A stretch of 64,000 nt of DNA from assembly GCA_963691705.1 (NCBI GenBank), contig OY829543.1:48898564-48962563 (forward strand), written 5' to 3'. The translations under genes were made by a program, and so were the position numbers. The notes under the pieces were generated by a model. It saw nothing but the letters and a program-made list of their open reading frames with translations, was not told the origin of the DNA and made no database searches. Position 1 is the stretch's first letter, and each line of letters begins with the position of its first letter. The DNA is from Viola odorata. Lineage: Eukaryota; Streptophyta; Magnoliopsida; Malpighiales; Violaceae. This document shows, piece by piece, positions 46,413 through 59,113 of the stretch.

Positions 46413-49078
46413 CTACAAATCATTCTTACGATTCTTACCCTTATTCTTAGTAGAAATAGGATTGGTGGTGAGCCCGAATCCAAATGGAAACAGTGGGTTG
46501 TACTTCTTATCTCCTACATTCATTGGCAGCTGATCCACAGTCTTGAACCAAGTTCTTGCAAGTTTCCCTGTAAATCCGTAATCACCAAACAGAACATCAG
46601 CTACACCTTGGCCTTCACTTCCGGGAAGCCAGGCCGCGACCAGCGCGTCCACGGAGTCCACATAGGGTTGGATGACAACAGGGCGACCCGAGATGACAAC
46701 AACGGCACATTTCACTTTCCCACACACACTCTTGATCGTGCTCGGTCCCGGTTCAGGAATTGTCAAGTTCAAGCTGTCTCCTCTAGTCTCTGCATACGGC
46801 ATCTCTCCAACTATGACGATGGCGTAGTCGAAGTCACCGGACTTGATGAATTTGGCCTTAGGATTTTGCTTGAATTCAACTTTAGTTTTCTTGTCCACAG
46901 TTCCTTTAATAGCATCCAGGATTGTAGTACCTGTTCAGAATAGAAACAACATTCATTTTAAAAGATTGAAACTTTAAGGACTTTGAGGAAGTTAGTTTAT
47001 TGCAAGAACTAGAATGTTTACCTTTTGTAACATTATTGCCACTCAATCCTTGCCACTCCATTGTCCACCCGCCGCACTGATTTCCAAGATCGTCGGCATG
47101 GGAGCCTGCTACAAGTATTTTAGATGCTTTCTTTGGAAGAGGCAGCAATGGTTTGTCTGTACTTTTCCCATTTTTCAGCAGCACAAGCGATTTCCTAACA
47201 GCTTCCCGGGCTAATTCCCTATGCTCCTGTAAGCATTGCAGGGGAAAAAATCAGAATAAACAAAACTGAGTACATCTCTATCATCTAGTTACAAAAATTA
47301 CCAACCTTAGAACCTAGATGTTTCACTAGACTGTTATCTGCCATTGGATTCTCGAATAGCCCCATCACGAACTTCACTCGTAAAATTCTCCTCACCGCAT
47401 CATCAATTCTGCTCATGGGGACTGCATTCTTTTTCACCAGAGATATAAGGCCATTGATAAATTCAGTATAGCTGTAGGGAACCATGACCTGAAAAACATT
47501 GCCAGAAAGACAGAGGTTAGAAGTAAGAATGACAAAGAATGGCAGAGAAAAACACGAGAAGGCTATAAGGGAGTTAATTTACCATGTCAACTCCAGCATT
47601 GACTGATGCTTCAATCGAATATGTGTAGTTAGAATGTGGAGGATCGGTGATCCTGTCAATACCTTCCCAATCTGAGATGATAAAACCCTGAAGCAATCGA
47701 CACAGTTTGCACATTAGTCTCGGACTATTTTTTCCAGTTTAAACTGATCATGAATGATAAAAGAAAGATTCTGCAAAGTCTTGGAAGGAAATCGTTTTAC
47801 CTTGAAACGGAGAGTGTTCTTGAGAAAGTCAGTGAGCAGTTCGCGGTTAGCATGCATCTTAACTCCATTCCAGCTCGAGTAGGAGGCCATGACAGTCGCG
47901 ACGCCCTTGCTTACTGAGTTATAATAGGCTGGCATGTGAATCTTGAACAATCCATCCCGGCTTATTACTGTGTTGTTCTCGTTAATTCCTTTTGTGGTTC
48001 CACCATCACCCACAAAATGCTTCGCGGAACCTGCAACTTTTGTTCTGTGAAAATCAAAACAAGTTAAGAAAATGTTAGCAGTTACAGTTAGCTAATAAAA
48101 ATGAAGGCATTTAGGATTAGATGTTCTTTGCATGCTTCTTACTTTCCACCAACATAGGGGTAGTCCTTTGGATAGCCAGCAGGGATGTCTCCTTGCAATC
48201 CAGGTATAAGCTCAGTCATTTCTTGAACAACCTTGGGATCTTCGCTATAGCTTTCGTAACACCGACCCCATCTTGGATCTCTACAGACCTGTATAGAGTA
48301 GGAATTAGCACACAGAATTCTGAGGCAGCTGATGAGTGGACTGGGTAGAAGGCAATCACGTACCGCGATACAAGGTGCAAATGCATAGGGAATGCCAGTA
48401 GCTCTAACTTCGAGTGCGGTTGCAGCTCCAATCCTCTTAATGAGTTGAGGATCCCTAGTTAAGATCAGAAAGGAAGATTCAGCAGGAATGAGAGCTATCA
48501 AGTGTTTATATCAGATAATCCTTAAAATTCTGACTTGCCTGGTGGCTCCAAGCCCTACATTATGAGGAAATATGGTTGCTTCGTAAACATTGTTGTGGCC
48601 ATGAACAGCATCAATGCCATAAATCATAGGAATCCCCAGGCGAGTAGATAAAGCACCCTTCTGGAAATCATTTACCATTTTAATCCAAGCTTTAGCAGGA
48701 GCCCTTTTTGATGGAGCACTCCCTCCTCCACTCAACAAACTCCCTGCCAATAAAAACAAGAACAGAATTCTTGATCCTATGAACAGAAAAGCATAGAAAA
48801 AAAAGGGAAAAGCTATGAAAGGTGCTCTCACCTATGAAGTATTTCTTCATCACCTCAGCTGTTGTAGCATTGCGTTCGATTTGTGTCATCTGTCCAACTT
48901 TTTCCTCCAATGTCATCCGCTTGAGCAAGTCCTCGACGCGGGTTTCTACTGGTGCTTTTGGATCTTTATATGCCACATAGTCTGATCCTTTCTTCTTTGA
49001 TGAAACCTTTTCTGCTTCTGCCAGAACTGCCCAGGTGAGAAGTACCAGCCCCATCAGGAGCACACAAGTTCTCGCCAT
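46413..49078 (-). CDS. GH3 beta-glucosidase / beta-D-glucan exohydrolase
   Basis: Nine exons, 5' to 3' on the minus strand: 48832-49078, 48539-48743, 48364-48454, 48143-48288, 47802-48045, 47583-47687, 47306-47488, 47022-47226, 46413-46930. The phases join to 647 residues. Residues 1-22 are a signal peptide ([20 protein letters not shown]), so export to the cell wall is expected. The first GH3 domain has [47 protein letters not shown] and KHFVGDGGT. The nucleophile is D317 in IISDWEGI, and the acid/base candidate is E518 in IVGEMPYAE of the second domain, by analogy with barley exohydrolase I. The family trims glucose from wall beta-glucans. Intron 2 uses a GC donor. The extreme C-terminus (KGKNRKNDL) is basic and unusual. 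A broken paralogue lies at 55296-57880. Confidence 0.95.
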
Positions 49079-50005
49079 TTTTGATCCTTTGTAATCCTAC
49101 GACAGAAATTAATCCTACAACATGAGATATATTTCAAAACAACAATATTTTTCACTAAGAAAGAACAGAATTGTGGTATTTTCAAGATATGCGTGCGATT
49201 TTCTTTTCGTTTTCAAGAAAATGTTACCTATATGTGACACTGAAAGAAGTTTTCTGATTTCTTGCATTGCAGAAAGGGAAGGGTTGATTAGTACTTATAG
49301 AAACATAGGATTCCTAATCTGTCACTTTGTCCTGTTCAACATGAATCTCTCCTCTCATCTATTAATAGATGAGATGATATTATAAGCATTGTTTAACAAA
49401 AACCTTAGATGATCATATCATACGAACAGGTGACTGGTCATTGTTGTTAATGTATATCCCACAAGAATAGGTTGGTCAACGCTCTTGTAGGAAAAAAGAC
49501 ACTAAAATAATAATAAATAATGCATTCAAAATGCTTACAGTTAATTAAAATCGTCAACAATTCAAAAACCGAAATGCCTATAAGTTCTTGATCCTTTTTG
49601 GGCTTCATACTTATAAGCATGATTAAAGAAAAAATAATAAACTCATAAATCAAGTAGCATGAAGTTGTTTCAACTTAACTAGAGGTTTCAGGTTTGAACC
49701 CTGAGTATGTAGCCAAACCCTTTAAGCGATGCATCATGACCCTATTTATCTATGATCCAATAATTCATTCATATTAACAAAGCATGAAATTATGCAAATG
49801 TTTCCATTTTGCCTTATGATAGTATATCCATGATCCCACATTCGTTGTGAACAGTGGTGTTCATTAACTCGCATAACTTACTCAACTCGTTTAACCTGAT
49901 CTACCTTTACAAAACCATCTCTATATCCATTGAATGGAGGATATGGTTGAGTTTTAATTTTTAAGAAAATCAACTCACTAGCAAATATAGAGCCATCATT
50001 CGTAA
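49079..50005. other. Upstream region of the GH3 gene
   Basis: A likely TATA box, CTATAAGT on the minus strand, lies at 49293-49300, about 215 bases before the ATG. Beyond it the sequence is AT-rich without a recognisable gene. Confidence 0.5.
49293..49300 (-). promoter_or_regulatory. TATA box of the intact GH3 gene
   Basis: CTATAAGT on the minus strand. At the matching place upstream of the broken paralogue (about 58035-58047) the word reads TTACAAG, so it is lost there. Confidence 0.5.
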
Positions 50006-50637
50006 TCTATATAAATATAAAAAGAATATCGTGAAAGTTTGAATAAAGGCTTGAGAGGAAGCCATATAGGATCCATTAAATCTTCTTAAGTTGACATGTG
50101 TCATTTCTTAAACTTTCATGTTTTGACATTTTACAATATCAAATATTAATTATGTTTTTTAATTCTCAAATTTGAAGAGTTTTTTCTCCATTAATGTGTT
50201 TTATTTACATTATTATTCTACATTAATTACAATTTATTTATTTTTAATGAGAAATTATGTCTTCTAACTTATAGAATTTGAAAAGATGTGAGTTACGCAA
50301 TGTGTAAAGTCTCATATTAACTATATAAACACTTCATCTTGAGATTTCACATCAACCACTCAATTTTCTAGAACTGAAGTACAATTGAATAACCATTGCA
50401 TTTTGGTGCTTCATGTTACAAAGACACAAATATCATCATAGATTCGTAATATTTTACTAGAAAATATGTTTTTCAAAATCGAGCCATTTGTACGCTTCTT
50501 TCAAGCTCTCCATGTAAGAATTCTTTGATATTTTTCATAATTTGTAATAATTTTGTAATGTGTAGTTTGTATATTCTAAGAATTGATTTTGTGTGTGCAA
50601 TATATAGTATTCGCGCAACGTGCGAATTTGACGCTAG
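50006..50637 (+). mobile_element. Small non-autonomous Helitron (632 bp)
   Basis: It starts TCTATATAAATATAAAAAG after an A and ends CTAG before a T, the A|T insertion rule of Helitrons. A hairpin (ATTCGC ... GCGAAT) lies at 50609-50626, about ten bases before the CTAG. No replicase/helicase ORF. Confidence 0.75.
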
Positions 50638-50878
50638 TATTCATAAAGATCAACCCCACCCCGATGCAATTACAAGTGCAAAAACTATAACTTTAACAAA
50701 AAGTGTCTAATAATAACATGTAAATATATAAAAAACTCTTCATAAAAATATCCATTTCAAACACTTTTTTCATTTGGAATATGATATAAAATTTTAGTTT
50801 TTAGATATAAATAACAACAATCATATATATTAACATATAATTTTTAAGTTTATATTGCTCAACTTTTATATATAATAA
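50638..50878. other. Spacer between two Helitrons
   Basis: AT-rich host DNA, no gene. Confidence 0.4.
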
Positions 50879-50984
50879 TCTATACTATATAAAAAGGACG
50901 AAGAGGCTTATTCTTTTAAATTACTATTATATCCTTAATTCATTAAAAAACTTAAGGGTGTTAAAGACTTTTAATTTTTAAAAT

Positions 50985-51115
50985 TACCTACCTATTAAAA
51001 TTGAATAAATCTATTATTCAACCACCTATTTAATTAATTAACCTACCTATTAAAATTGAATAAATCTATTACTCAATCACTTATTTAATTAATTAATCTA
51101 CTTAATAAATCCATT
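50985..51115. repeat. Short tandem repeat in the Helitron
   Basis: Units of about 60 bases containing ACCTATTAAAATTGAATAAA alternate with TATTTAATTAATTAA. Confidence 0.75.
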
Positions 51116-51475
51116 AGTTATTTAATTAATTAACCTACTTATTAAACCCTAAATGGCCTAAACTACAAAGCATCTATTTAGGGATTCCCCTGCATTCAAC
51201 GACCACAGCTTCAACTGGAATCCAACGACTTTACACTAAAGATATCAAGTATTTTCAATTTCACTACATTAATTATCGGTTTAATTAAAAAAATTGTCAA
51301 TTATTATGGATGCAATTGCGGGCATGCTTTGTATGAGATATTTAATTTGAATAACGTTCGTTGTTGCATTATTAAGCAGTCATAATTAGTGCGGCTAAAG
51401 ATGTATTCATCAACAAATTCGGATGACGACACTACCTACAACGTAGAGGATTGCATCTAATGGGTACGCAAAAGC

Positions 51476-51700
51476 AAACCGATTAACCAAGAAATCAGAA
51501 ATACGAAGAAGGGAACTAACTCGAACTGATCATTATTAAGTTTGGGAGACACCCTTTTAATAGCAGACCGATTAACCAAGAAATCAGAAATACGAAGAAG
51601 GGAACTAGCTCGAACTGATCATTATTAAGTTTGGGAGACACCCTAACAGCAGACCGATTAACTAAGAAATCGAAAAAATAAAGAAGGAAACTAGCTTGAA
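51476..51700. repeat. 86-89 bp tandem repeat in the Helitron, 2.5 copies
   Basis: GATTAACCAAGAAATCAGAA starts at 51481 and 51570, and a decayed third copy starts at 51656. Confidence 0.9.
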
Positions 51701-52703
51701 TAAGAAATCGAAAAAATGAAGGGAACTATTGTCTATAATTTTTCTAGTATCAACCCTAGCCTTCGATTTTGTATATTTATATTTAACTCTGATGTATTGA
51801 TTGTGGTATGAATTATATATTTATTATATGAATCTTATATTTAATTAGTTTGAGTCCTATATATGTGTATTTATTTAGTTCGATCCATATGTGTATGTAT
51901 TTTAAGATTTTTTCCCTATTCAAAACATATGCAATTTTCTAGAAAAATCCATTTATATGATACTCAATTGAGTCAAAATTGGGAATATAAACTTAACAAT
52001 TTTATGTCCTGATTATTTTGTATAATGTTTCAATGGTATGTTAGTTATTTTAAAAACATAGGTAGTAACGAATCTCATAAACATAAATGAAAAGTAAATA
52101 GCAATTTAAGTAAGGTAATTAGAAAAGAAAACCTTGAGTTATTTCATTGCTTACAACTCTGAATGTTGTACATGGATATCCAATAAGTTACATTTATCGA
52201 AAATAATTTGAAGTTCATTTGCATGTATTCATTTTTTTCTTTAAAATAAGAGGATAATACATAATCAATAATGTAATTTATTAATAAATCTATTAATAAA
52301 ATTAAATTTATTTTAGAATAATTTAAGCTCATGTTATTGACAACAAATTTTTTTTTAGTTTATTTGATGACATGAATGACTTTGTTAGAATAAGAAACTA
52401 AAATTCTAAGAAAAAAATAAGATCATATTTATGCAAAAAATTGGAGGAAGAATAGAGAGTAATTAATCTAATTTGTAATTAAATGTTCTGAATTTGTATC
52501 ATAAGTGTCATAGTAAATTCCCTACGTTTTTAATTGGTTAGAATCATCGTCACCCTTAATAATTAATCAGTATATTTTAACAAATTAAAATAATTAGTGA
52601 TTGATAAAATAATTAAATAACATAATAATGAATTTTACCATTTTTTAATTTTCTAACTATTAGAAAGACCAAAATTGCAACTTTATTGTAGGCTTATATT
52701 TTA

Positions 52704-53950
52704 AATTTTAAGACTATTGGGTTCAAAGCGGGAAATTTTGTAAACTTTAGGCTTTCTTTATATAGTTTACCTAAAAATATATTTATTTTTTTAATCAATA
52801 AAGTTAATAATTTTTTTAGTATACAATAAATAATAAAAGGTTACAAAATAAATATTTTGAGTATATTTTTAATGATTACGTAATTGTGTTTTCTTGAGAT
52901 TTTAATATTTTTTTAGATAAAAAATAAATAATGTTTTCAATTTCAAGCTAAAAAACAACAACAACACAAACTTTAAAATAAATAACAATTATATCTTTCC
53001 TATATGGCAAAGTAGAAAAAAAATCGGGTATGCTACATTCGTTAGTTTCTTAGAAAATCACATGAGAGTAGTTTATAATAATATTACATAACATTAATAA
53101 TAGTAAATTATAAAGTGAACAAACTTATAAAATAATTTTTCAATTAAGTAATGTACTTTTATTTTCGTTATTAAATGACCATTTATTTAATTAATAAAGA
53201 ATATTATATACGTAACTTTTAGTAAGAATTTGAAATTAGTAAATAATTTATCATAGAAAAATATAATTAGTATTGTGAGTTAAGAAAGTTAGTAAAAATA
53301 AATTATATTTTTATAAACTATATATATATATATTTTAAATGATTTAATATTAAAGTTATGAATAATTAGTATATTGCAAATTTTAAGACTATTGGGTTCA
53401 AAGTGGGAGATTTTGTAAACTTTAGGGTTTCTTTATATAGTTTACCTAAAAATATATTTATTTTTTTAATCAATAAAGTTAATAATTGTTTTAGTATACA
53501 ATAAATAAATAAAAGGTTACAAAATAAATATTTTGAGTATATTTTTAATAATTACGTAAATGTATTTTTTTGAGATTTTAATATTTTTTTAGATAAAAAC
53601 TAGATGATGTTTTCAATTTCAAGCTAAACAACAACACAAACTTTAAAATAAATAAAAATTATATCTTTCCTATATGAAAAAGTGGAAAGATAATCAAGTA
53701 TGCTACATTCGTTAGTCTCTTAGAAAATCACATGAGAGTAGCTTATAATAATATTACATAACATTAATAAAGAATATTATATACGTAACTTTTAGTAAGA
53801 ATTTTAAATTAGTAAATAATATCTCATAGAAAAATATACGTAGTATTGTGAGTTAAGAAAGTTAGTAAAAATAAATTATATTTGTATAAACTATATATAT
53901 ATATATATTTTAAATAATTTAATATTAAAGTTATGAATAATTAGTGTATA
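52704..53950. repeat. 675-bp tandem duplication in the Helitron
   Basis: TTTTAAGACTATTGGGTTCA starts at 52706 and 53381, and similarity continues to about 53950. The second copy lacks about 110 bases, removed between two TTAATAA words, a microhomology deletion. Confidence 0.9.
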
Positions 53951-55295
53951 TTAAATTAATTCTTTAGAATTTAAATTTATATAAAATAGTTTTTTGATAG
54001 TATGAAAAATGAAAGAAGGTGATTTTATATTATGAAATATTCACATCACAATATTAAATTATAATTAAAAAAACCATTATTAAATAATTTAATAATTAAA
54101 ATTCTAAATTACAAAAGAGAAAGATAATTTACTTAAGAATTAAAATATGTTAAATACTGAAACTATCTTCCTATTATCATCTTAATGTAATAAAAAATAT
54201 TTTCAGATTGGAATAGTTTATTTATTTATAATAGTAATAATAGTTTCATGACTAATAACTATTAATACTATTATTATTCTAATCCAAAAGATAACAAAAT
54301 ATGATATTATTAGGAAAAGAAGAAAAAATAAAGGACAAATACAATAACAAAATTCTCCCTTTTATTAAATTATAATCACAATTATTTTTAGACTTTTTTT
54401 TAATTATTATTATTGTTGTTGTTGTTATTTTCTATTTCATGCGTTGCCATTGTTAGAATAAGAACTAGAAATAAAGAAATATGAGAGGAAAAAAATAAAT
54501 TGCAAAGTGATAATTCTTTTTAGTTAAAAAAAATCTATAAAAAAATATGTAAAATAAACAAGAAATTATCTTGCCTCAATAAACTATTTTTCAATAAAAA
54601 ATAAAAAAACCTGCGAAAACCATTTTATAATGTATTATTCTTAAAAAATATATATACACAAATATTCAATTACTTAAGTTTGATTCTGTAAAATTTCTAA
54701 TGATAAGGAATTATTTTTCCTTAGCTAATTATGTCATTTTGTTCAGACATAAACATGAAGAAAAATAGTTTGTACATTTACTTAAATCATAATTTTTTAT
54801 TAAATATTAAACTTAATTTTTTATTGAGTTTGAATCTTTAAAGAAAAATTTGTGAGTGGTTGTTTTTAAATTATTTACATTATTTGGAGAATTGAAATAA
54901 AAATAATATGAAACATCATTTTAAACATTTAAATTTTAATTTATAAAAATAATTTACTTAATTGAGTTAAAATTGTTTTAATTCTAAGAATTTAAAATTA
55001 ATTATTTCAGAATTAATACAAGATATTTTGGTCGACACCATTAATAGCAATACTAATATACTGCCTACAATATAATTTAAGCACCATAGTAAAAAATTAT
55101 GTTAATCCTATTTTTGGAGACATTATTAAAACTTTTATATTATACCAAAAATATTTTTGGGTGAAATATTTTTTTATACATAGATATTATATTTTAATAT
55201 TTTTAAATAAATTTCACACGTGCAACACCACGTGCTAAAATAACCTAGTTTATAATATAATTGGTTAGTGCATATAAATTTTACTATCCATATAA

Positions 55296-57880
55296 TCATA
55301 AGAAATACTCATTTACATAAGGAAAACTATACAACTCATCCTTGGTATTCTTAGGAAGAATAGGATTGGTGGTGAGCCCGAATCCGAATGGAAAGAGTGC
55401 GTTGTACTTCTCATCACCATTACTCATTGGCAGCTGATCCACAGTCTTGAACCATGTTCTTGCAAGTTTCCCTGTAAATCCATAATCACCAAACAGAACA
55501 TCAGCTACACCTTGGCCTTCGCTTCCTGGAAGCCAGGCAGCCACCAGCGGCGTCGATCGAGTCCACATATGGTTGGATGACAACAGGACGACGCGAGATG
55601 ACAACAACGACACATTTCACATTTCACATTTCCACAGACATTCTCGATCTTGCTCGGTCCAGGTTCAGGAATTGTCAATTCCAAGCTGTCCCCTTTACTC
55701 TCTGCATATGGCATCTCTCCTACTACTACGATGGCGCAGTCGAAGCCACCGGACTTGATGAATTTCTCGTTAGGATTTTGCTTGAATTCAACTTTAGTTT
55801 CCTTCTCCACAGTGCCTCTAATAGCATCCAGGATTGTAGTACCTGTTCAGGATAGAAACAACATTCATTTTAAAAGATTGAAAACCTTTTGAAGCACTAA
55901 AATGTTACCTTTTGTAAGGCTATTGCCACTCAGTCCTTGCCACTCTATTGTCCACCCGCCGCACTGATTCCCAAGATCGTCAGCGTGGGTGCCTGCTACA
56001 AGTATTTTAGATGCTTTCTTTGGCAGAGGCAGCATTGGTTTGTTATCACTTTTGCCGTTTTTCAGCAGGACAAGTGATTTCCTGACAGCTTCCCGGGCCA
56101 ATTCTCTATGCTCCTGTATTCATTGCAGGAAAAATGTAAGAAAAACAAAACTGAGTACATTCCTGTCATCTTTTTACAAAAGTAACCAACCTTAGAGCCT
56201 AGATGTTTCACTAGACTGTCATCTCCCATCGGATTCTCAAAAAGGCCCATCACGAATTTCACTCGTAAAATTCTACTCACTGCATCATTAATTCTGCTCA
56301 TGCGGACTGCATTCTTTTTCACCAAAGATATAAGGCCATTGATAAATTCAGTATAGTTGTAGGGAACCATGACCTGAAAAACATTGCCAGAAAGAAAGAG
56401 GTTAGAAGTAAGAATGGCAAAGAAAAACACGAGAAGGCTATAAGGGAGTTAATTTACCATGTCAACTCCAGCATTGACTGATGCTTCAATCGAATATGTG
56501 TAGTTAGAATGTGGAGGATCGGTGATCCTGTCAATACCTTCCCAATCTGAGATGACAAAACCCTGAAGCAATCGGCACAGTTTGCGCATTAGTCTCGGAC
56601 TATTTTTTCCAATTTTACCTATCATGAATGGAAATTGTTTTACCTTGAAACGAAGAGTTTTCTTGAGAAAATCAGTGAGCAGTTCGCGGTTAGCGTGCAT
56701 CTTAACTCCGTTCCAACTCGAGTAGCAGACCATGATAGTCGCGACACCCTTGCTGACTGAGTCATAGTAGGCTGGCATGTGGATCTTGATCAATCCATCT
56801 CTGCTTATTACTGTGTTATTCTCGTTAATTCCTTTTGTGGTTCCACCATCACCCACAAAATGCTTGGCACAACCTGCAACTTTTGTTCTGTACAAATCAA
56901 AACAAATTAAGAAAATGTTAGCAGTAAGCAAGAAGAAAGAAAGATCAACTTTTGTTCTGTGCATGTTCTTACTTTCCACCAACAAAGGGGTAATCCTTTG
57001 GATAGCCAGCAGGAGTTTCTTGAACAATCTTGGGATGTTCGCTATAGCTTTTGTAGCATCGACCCCATCTTGGATCTCTACAGACCTGTATAGAGTAGGA
57101 ATTAGCAAACAGAATCAGAATTTTGACAAAGTGGATTAGGCAGAGGACAATCACGTACCGCAATACAAGGTGAAAATGCATATGGAATGCCAGTAGCTCT
57201 AACTTCAAGCGCGGTGGCTGCTCCAATCTTCTTAACAAGTTGTGGGTCCCTAGTTAAGATTCAGCAGGAATTGGAGCTATCAAGTGTTTATGTCAGATAA
57301 TCCTTAAAATTAGATGATTACTAAGTACAAGGAGATTTAATTTTGACTTACCTGGTGGCCCCAAGCCCTACGTTGTGAGGAAATATGGGTTGCTTCGTAA
57401 ACATTGTTGTGGCCATGAACCGCATCAATTCCATAAATCATAGGAATCCCGAGGCGAGTAGATAAAGCACCCTTCTGGATATCATTTACCATTCTAATCC
57501 AAGCTTTGGCAGGAGCCATTTTTGATGGAACGCTCCCTCCTCCACTCAACACACTTCCTGCCAATAAAAACAAGAACAGAATTCTTGATCCTATGAACAG
57601 AAAAGCATAGAAAAAAATGGGAAAAGCTTTGAAAGGTGCTCTCACCTATGAAGTATTTCTTCATCACCTCAGCTGTTGTAGCACTGCGTTCGATTTGTGT
57701 CATTTGGCCAACTTTTTCCTACAATGTCATCCGCTTCAGCAAGTCCTCGACGCGGGTTTCTACTGGTGCTTTTGGATCTTTATATGCCACATAGTCTGCT
57801 TTCTCCTTTGATGAAACATTTTCTGCTTCTGCCAGAACTGCCCAGGTGAGAAGCATCAGGAGCACATAAGTTCTTGCCAT
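55296..57880 (-). pseudogene. Broken GH3 beta-glucosidase paralogue
   Basis: It matches the intact gene at 46413-49078 exon by exon, with similar introns. Defects: a TAG at 57719-57721 where the intact gene has GAG (exon 1), a one-base insertion in a GGG run at about 57387 (exon 2), an in-frame loss of about 33 bases in exon 4 near 57014, a seven-base duplication at about 55615-55630 and a one-base insertion near 55546 in the last exon. The promoter TATA word is also changed. The nonsense codon leaves under 60 residues. Its splice sites are mostly intact, and exon 2 retains a GT donor where the functional copy has GC. A Helitron borders its 3' end. Confidence 0.93.
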
Positions 57881-59113
57881 TTTCGATCCTTTGTAATCCC
57901 ACCACGCGAATTAATCCTACAACATCAGATATATTACAAGAATCAGTGTTTTTTATTGAAGAAGTCAAGAATTGATCATATTCCCCGGAAGGAAAGGATT
58001 GTCATGACACCCAGAAGGCCAGAACATACAATTAGTACTTGTAAAGGAAGAAAATGGACAGTGTGATGCAAGTGGTAGGTAGTACCGACAGAAACATATC
58101 TTAATTCAAACGAATCTATCCATATCTAAAATTATATCCATTCTATTACAATAACATTAGTAGGTGCTCATATCCCGTAGTAAGAATAGATTTGTCAACG
58201 CTCTTGTAATAACATGTTCTGCTCAGTTATCTGTTCCTCTGCAGATGTTTTACTTAGTCATCTATTAATGCAAATGTTTACGGTTATTGAAAATAGTCAG
58301 CATTCAAGAACGGAAATGCGGGTGCTGCTATCTACAATAACTTGAAGTAATGTATACTGTGGTTGCTTGCACTAATTTTAATCATTGGATTAAAGTGGGA
58401 GAATTACGGCCATTAAGATTTCTATAAAAAATACATTAACTTTTAATTGCATAAATGAAATCAGAAAGATTAAATTGTTTTCTAAAAAAAAAAAATTAGT
58501 ATGAAACTTTACATTAGGTAAATGTAATTTATATTTCGTAAATATATACTTAACTCATCGTAAATTAAATTATATTTACGTACTTGCAAATAGACCTAGG
58601 CGTGGGCCGGGCTTTTAGATCCCTTTCACGGGCTTTTTTTTGTGAAGAATTTCACAATCCAACCCAGCCCTAGCCCTAAGCGGGCCGAGCTAGGCTCTAG
58701 CCGGGCCAAACTCATTGACCCATGGGTTGCCCACGGACCTAAAAGACAAATGAAGTATATTTATATCACCAGTTAGTATACATGTTTGATAGAATTGTAA
58801 TGCCTAACAAAATTTCAATATATAAGTACCAGACATTCCAATTGAAAGTTTTCATTCCAATCTTCAAGTTTCAAAATCCCAATAATAATTTAAGACAAAA
58901 ATAGAAATATGAAACTGAAGCATGTCTCTGTCCATCTCAAATTTTAGCAACAAAAATATAAAAACTATGATAGTGGAATACCAATTTAAATGAAAGCATT
59001 AAAATCAAAATCCAAAATTCTACTACTAAAAGTCTAAAATCAATTCAACAAAATTAAAAAGAATCTCCCAAGCTCCATTGCTCCATTTCTAGTCAGGGGT
59101 GGCAATGGAGCTT
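57881..59113. other. Intergenic region
   Basis: This holds the degenerate promoter of the GH3 pseudogene and a GC-richer patch at about 58590-58740 with GGGCC words that may be a decayed hAT end. Just before 59114 is a 13-base inverted pair, CAAGCTCCATTGC with GCAATGGAGCTTG. No gene is seen. Confidence 0.4.

Larger units (their letters stand above)
50879..55248 (+). mobile_element. Non-autonomous Helitron (4.4 kb)
   Basis: It starts TCTATACTATATAAAAAGG after an A (50878) and ends AACCTAG before a T (55249). A CACGTG ... CACGTG hairpin lies at about 55218-55234, 11 bases before the CTAG. The start resembles that of the smaller Helitron at 50006. The interior is very AT-rich, contains two sets of tandem repeats, and has no replicase/helicase frame. 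It ends about 50 bases from the 3' end of the GH3 pseudogene. Confidence 0.75.

Noticed and set aside
51476..51700. Regularly spaced repeats as a possible CRISPR-like array
   Set aside because: The units are directly adjacent tandem copies without unique spacers, in a plant Helitron.
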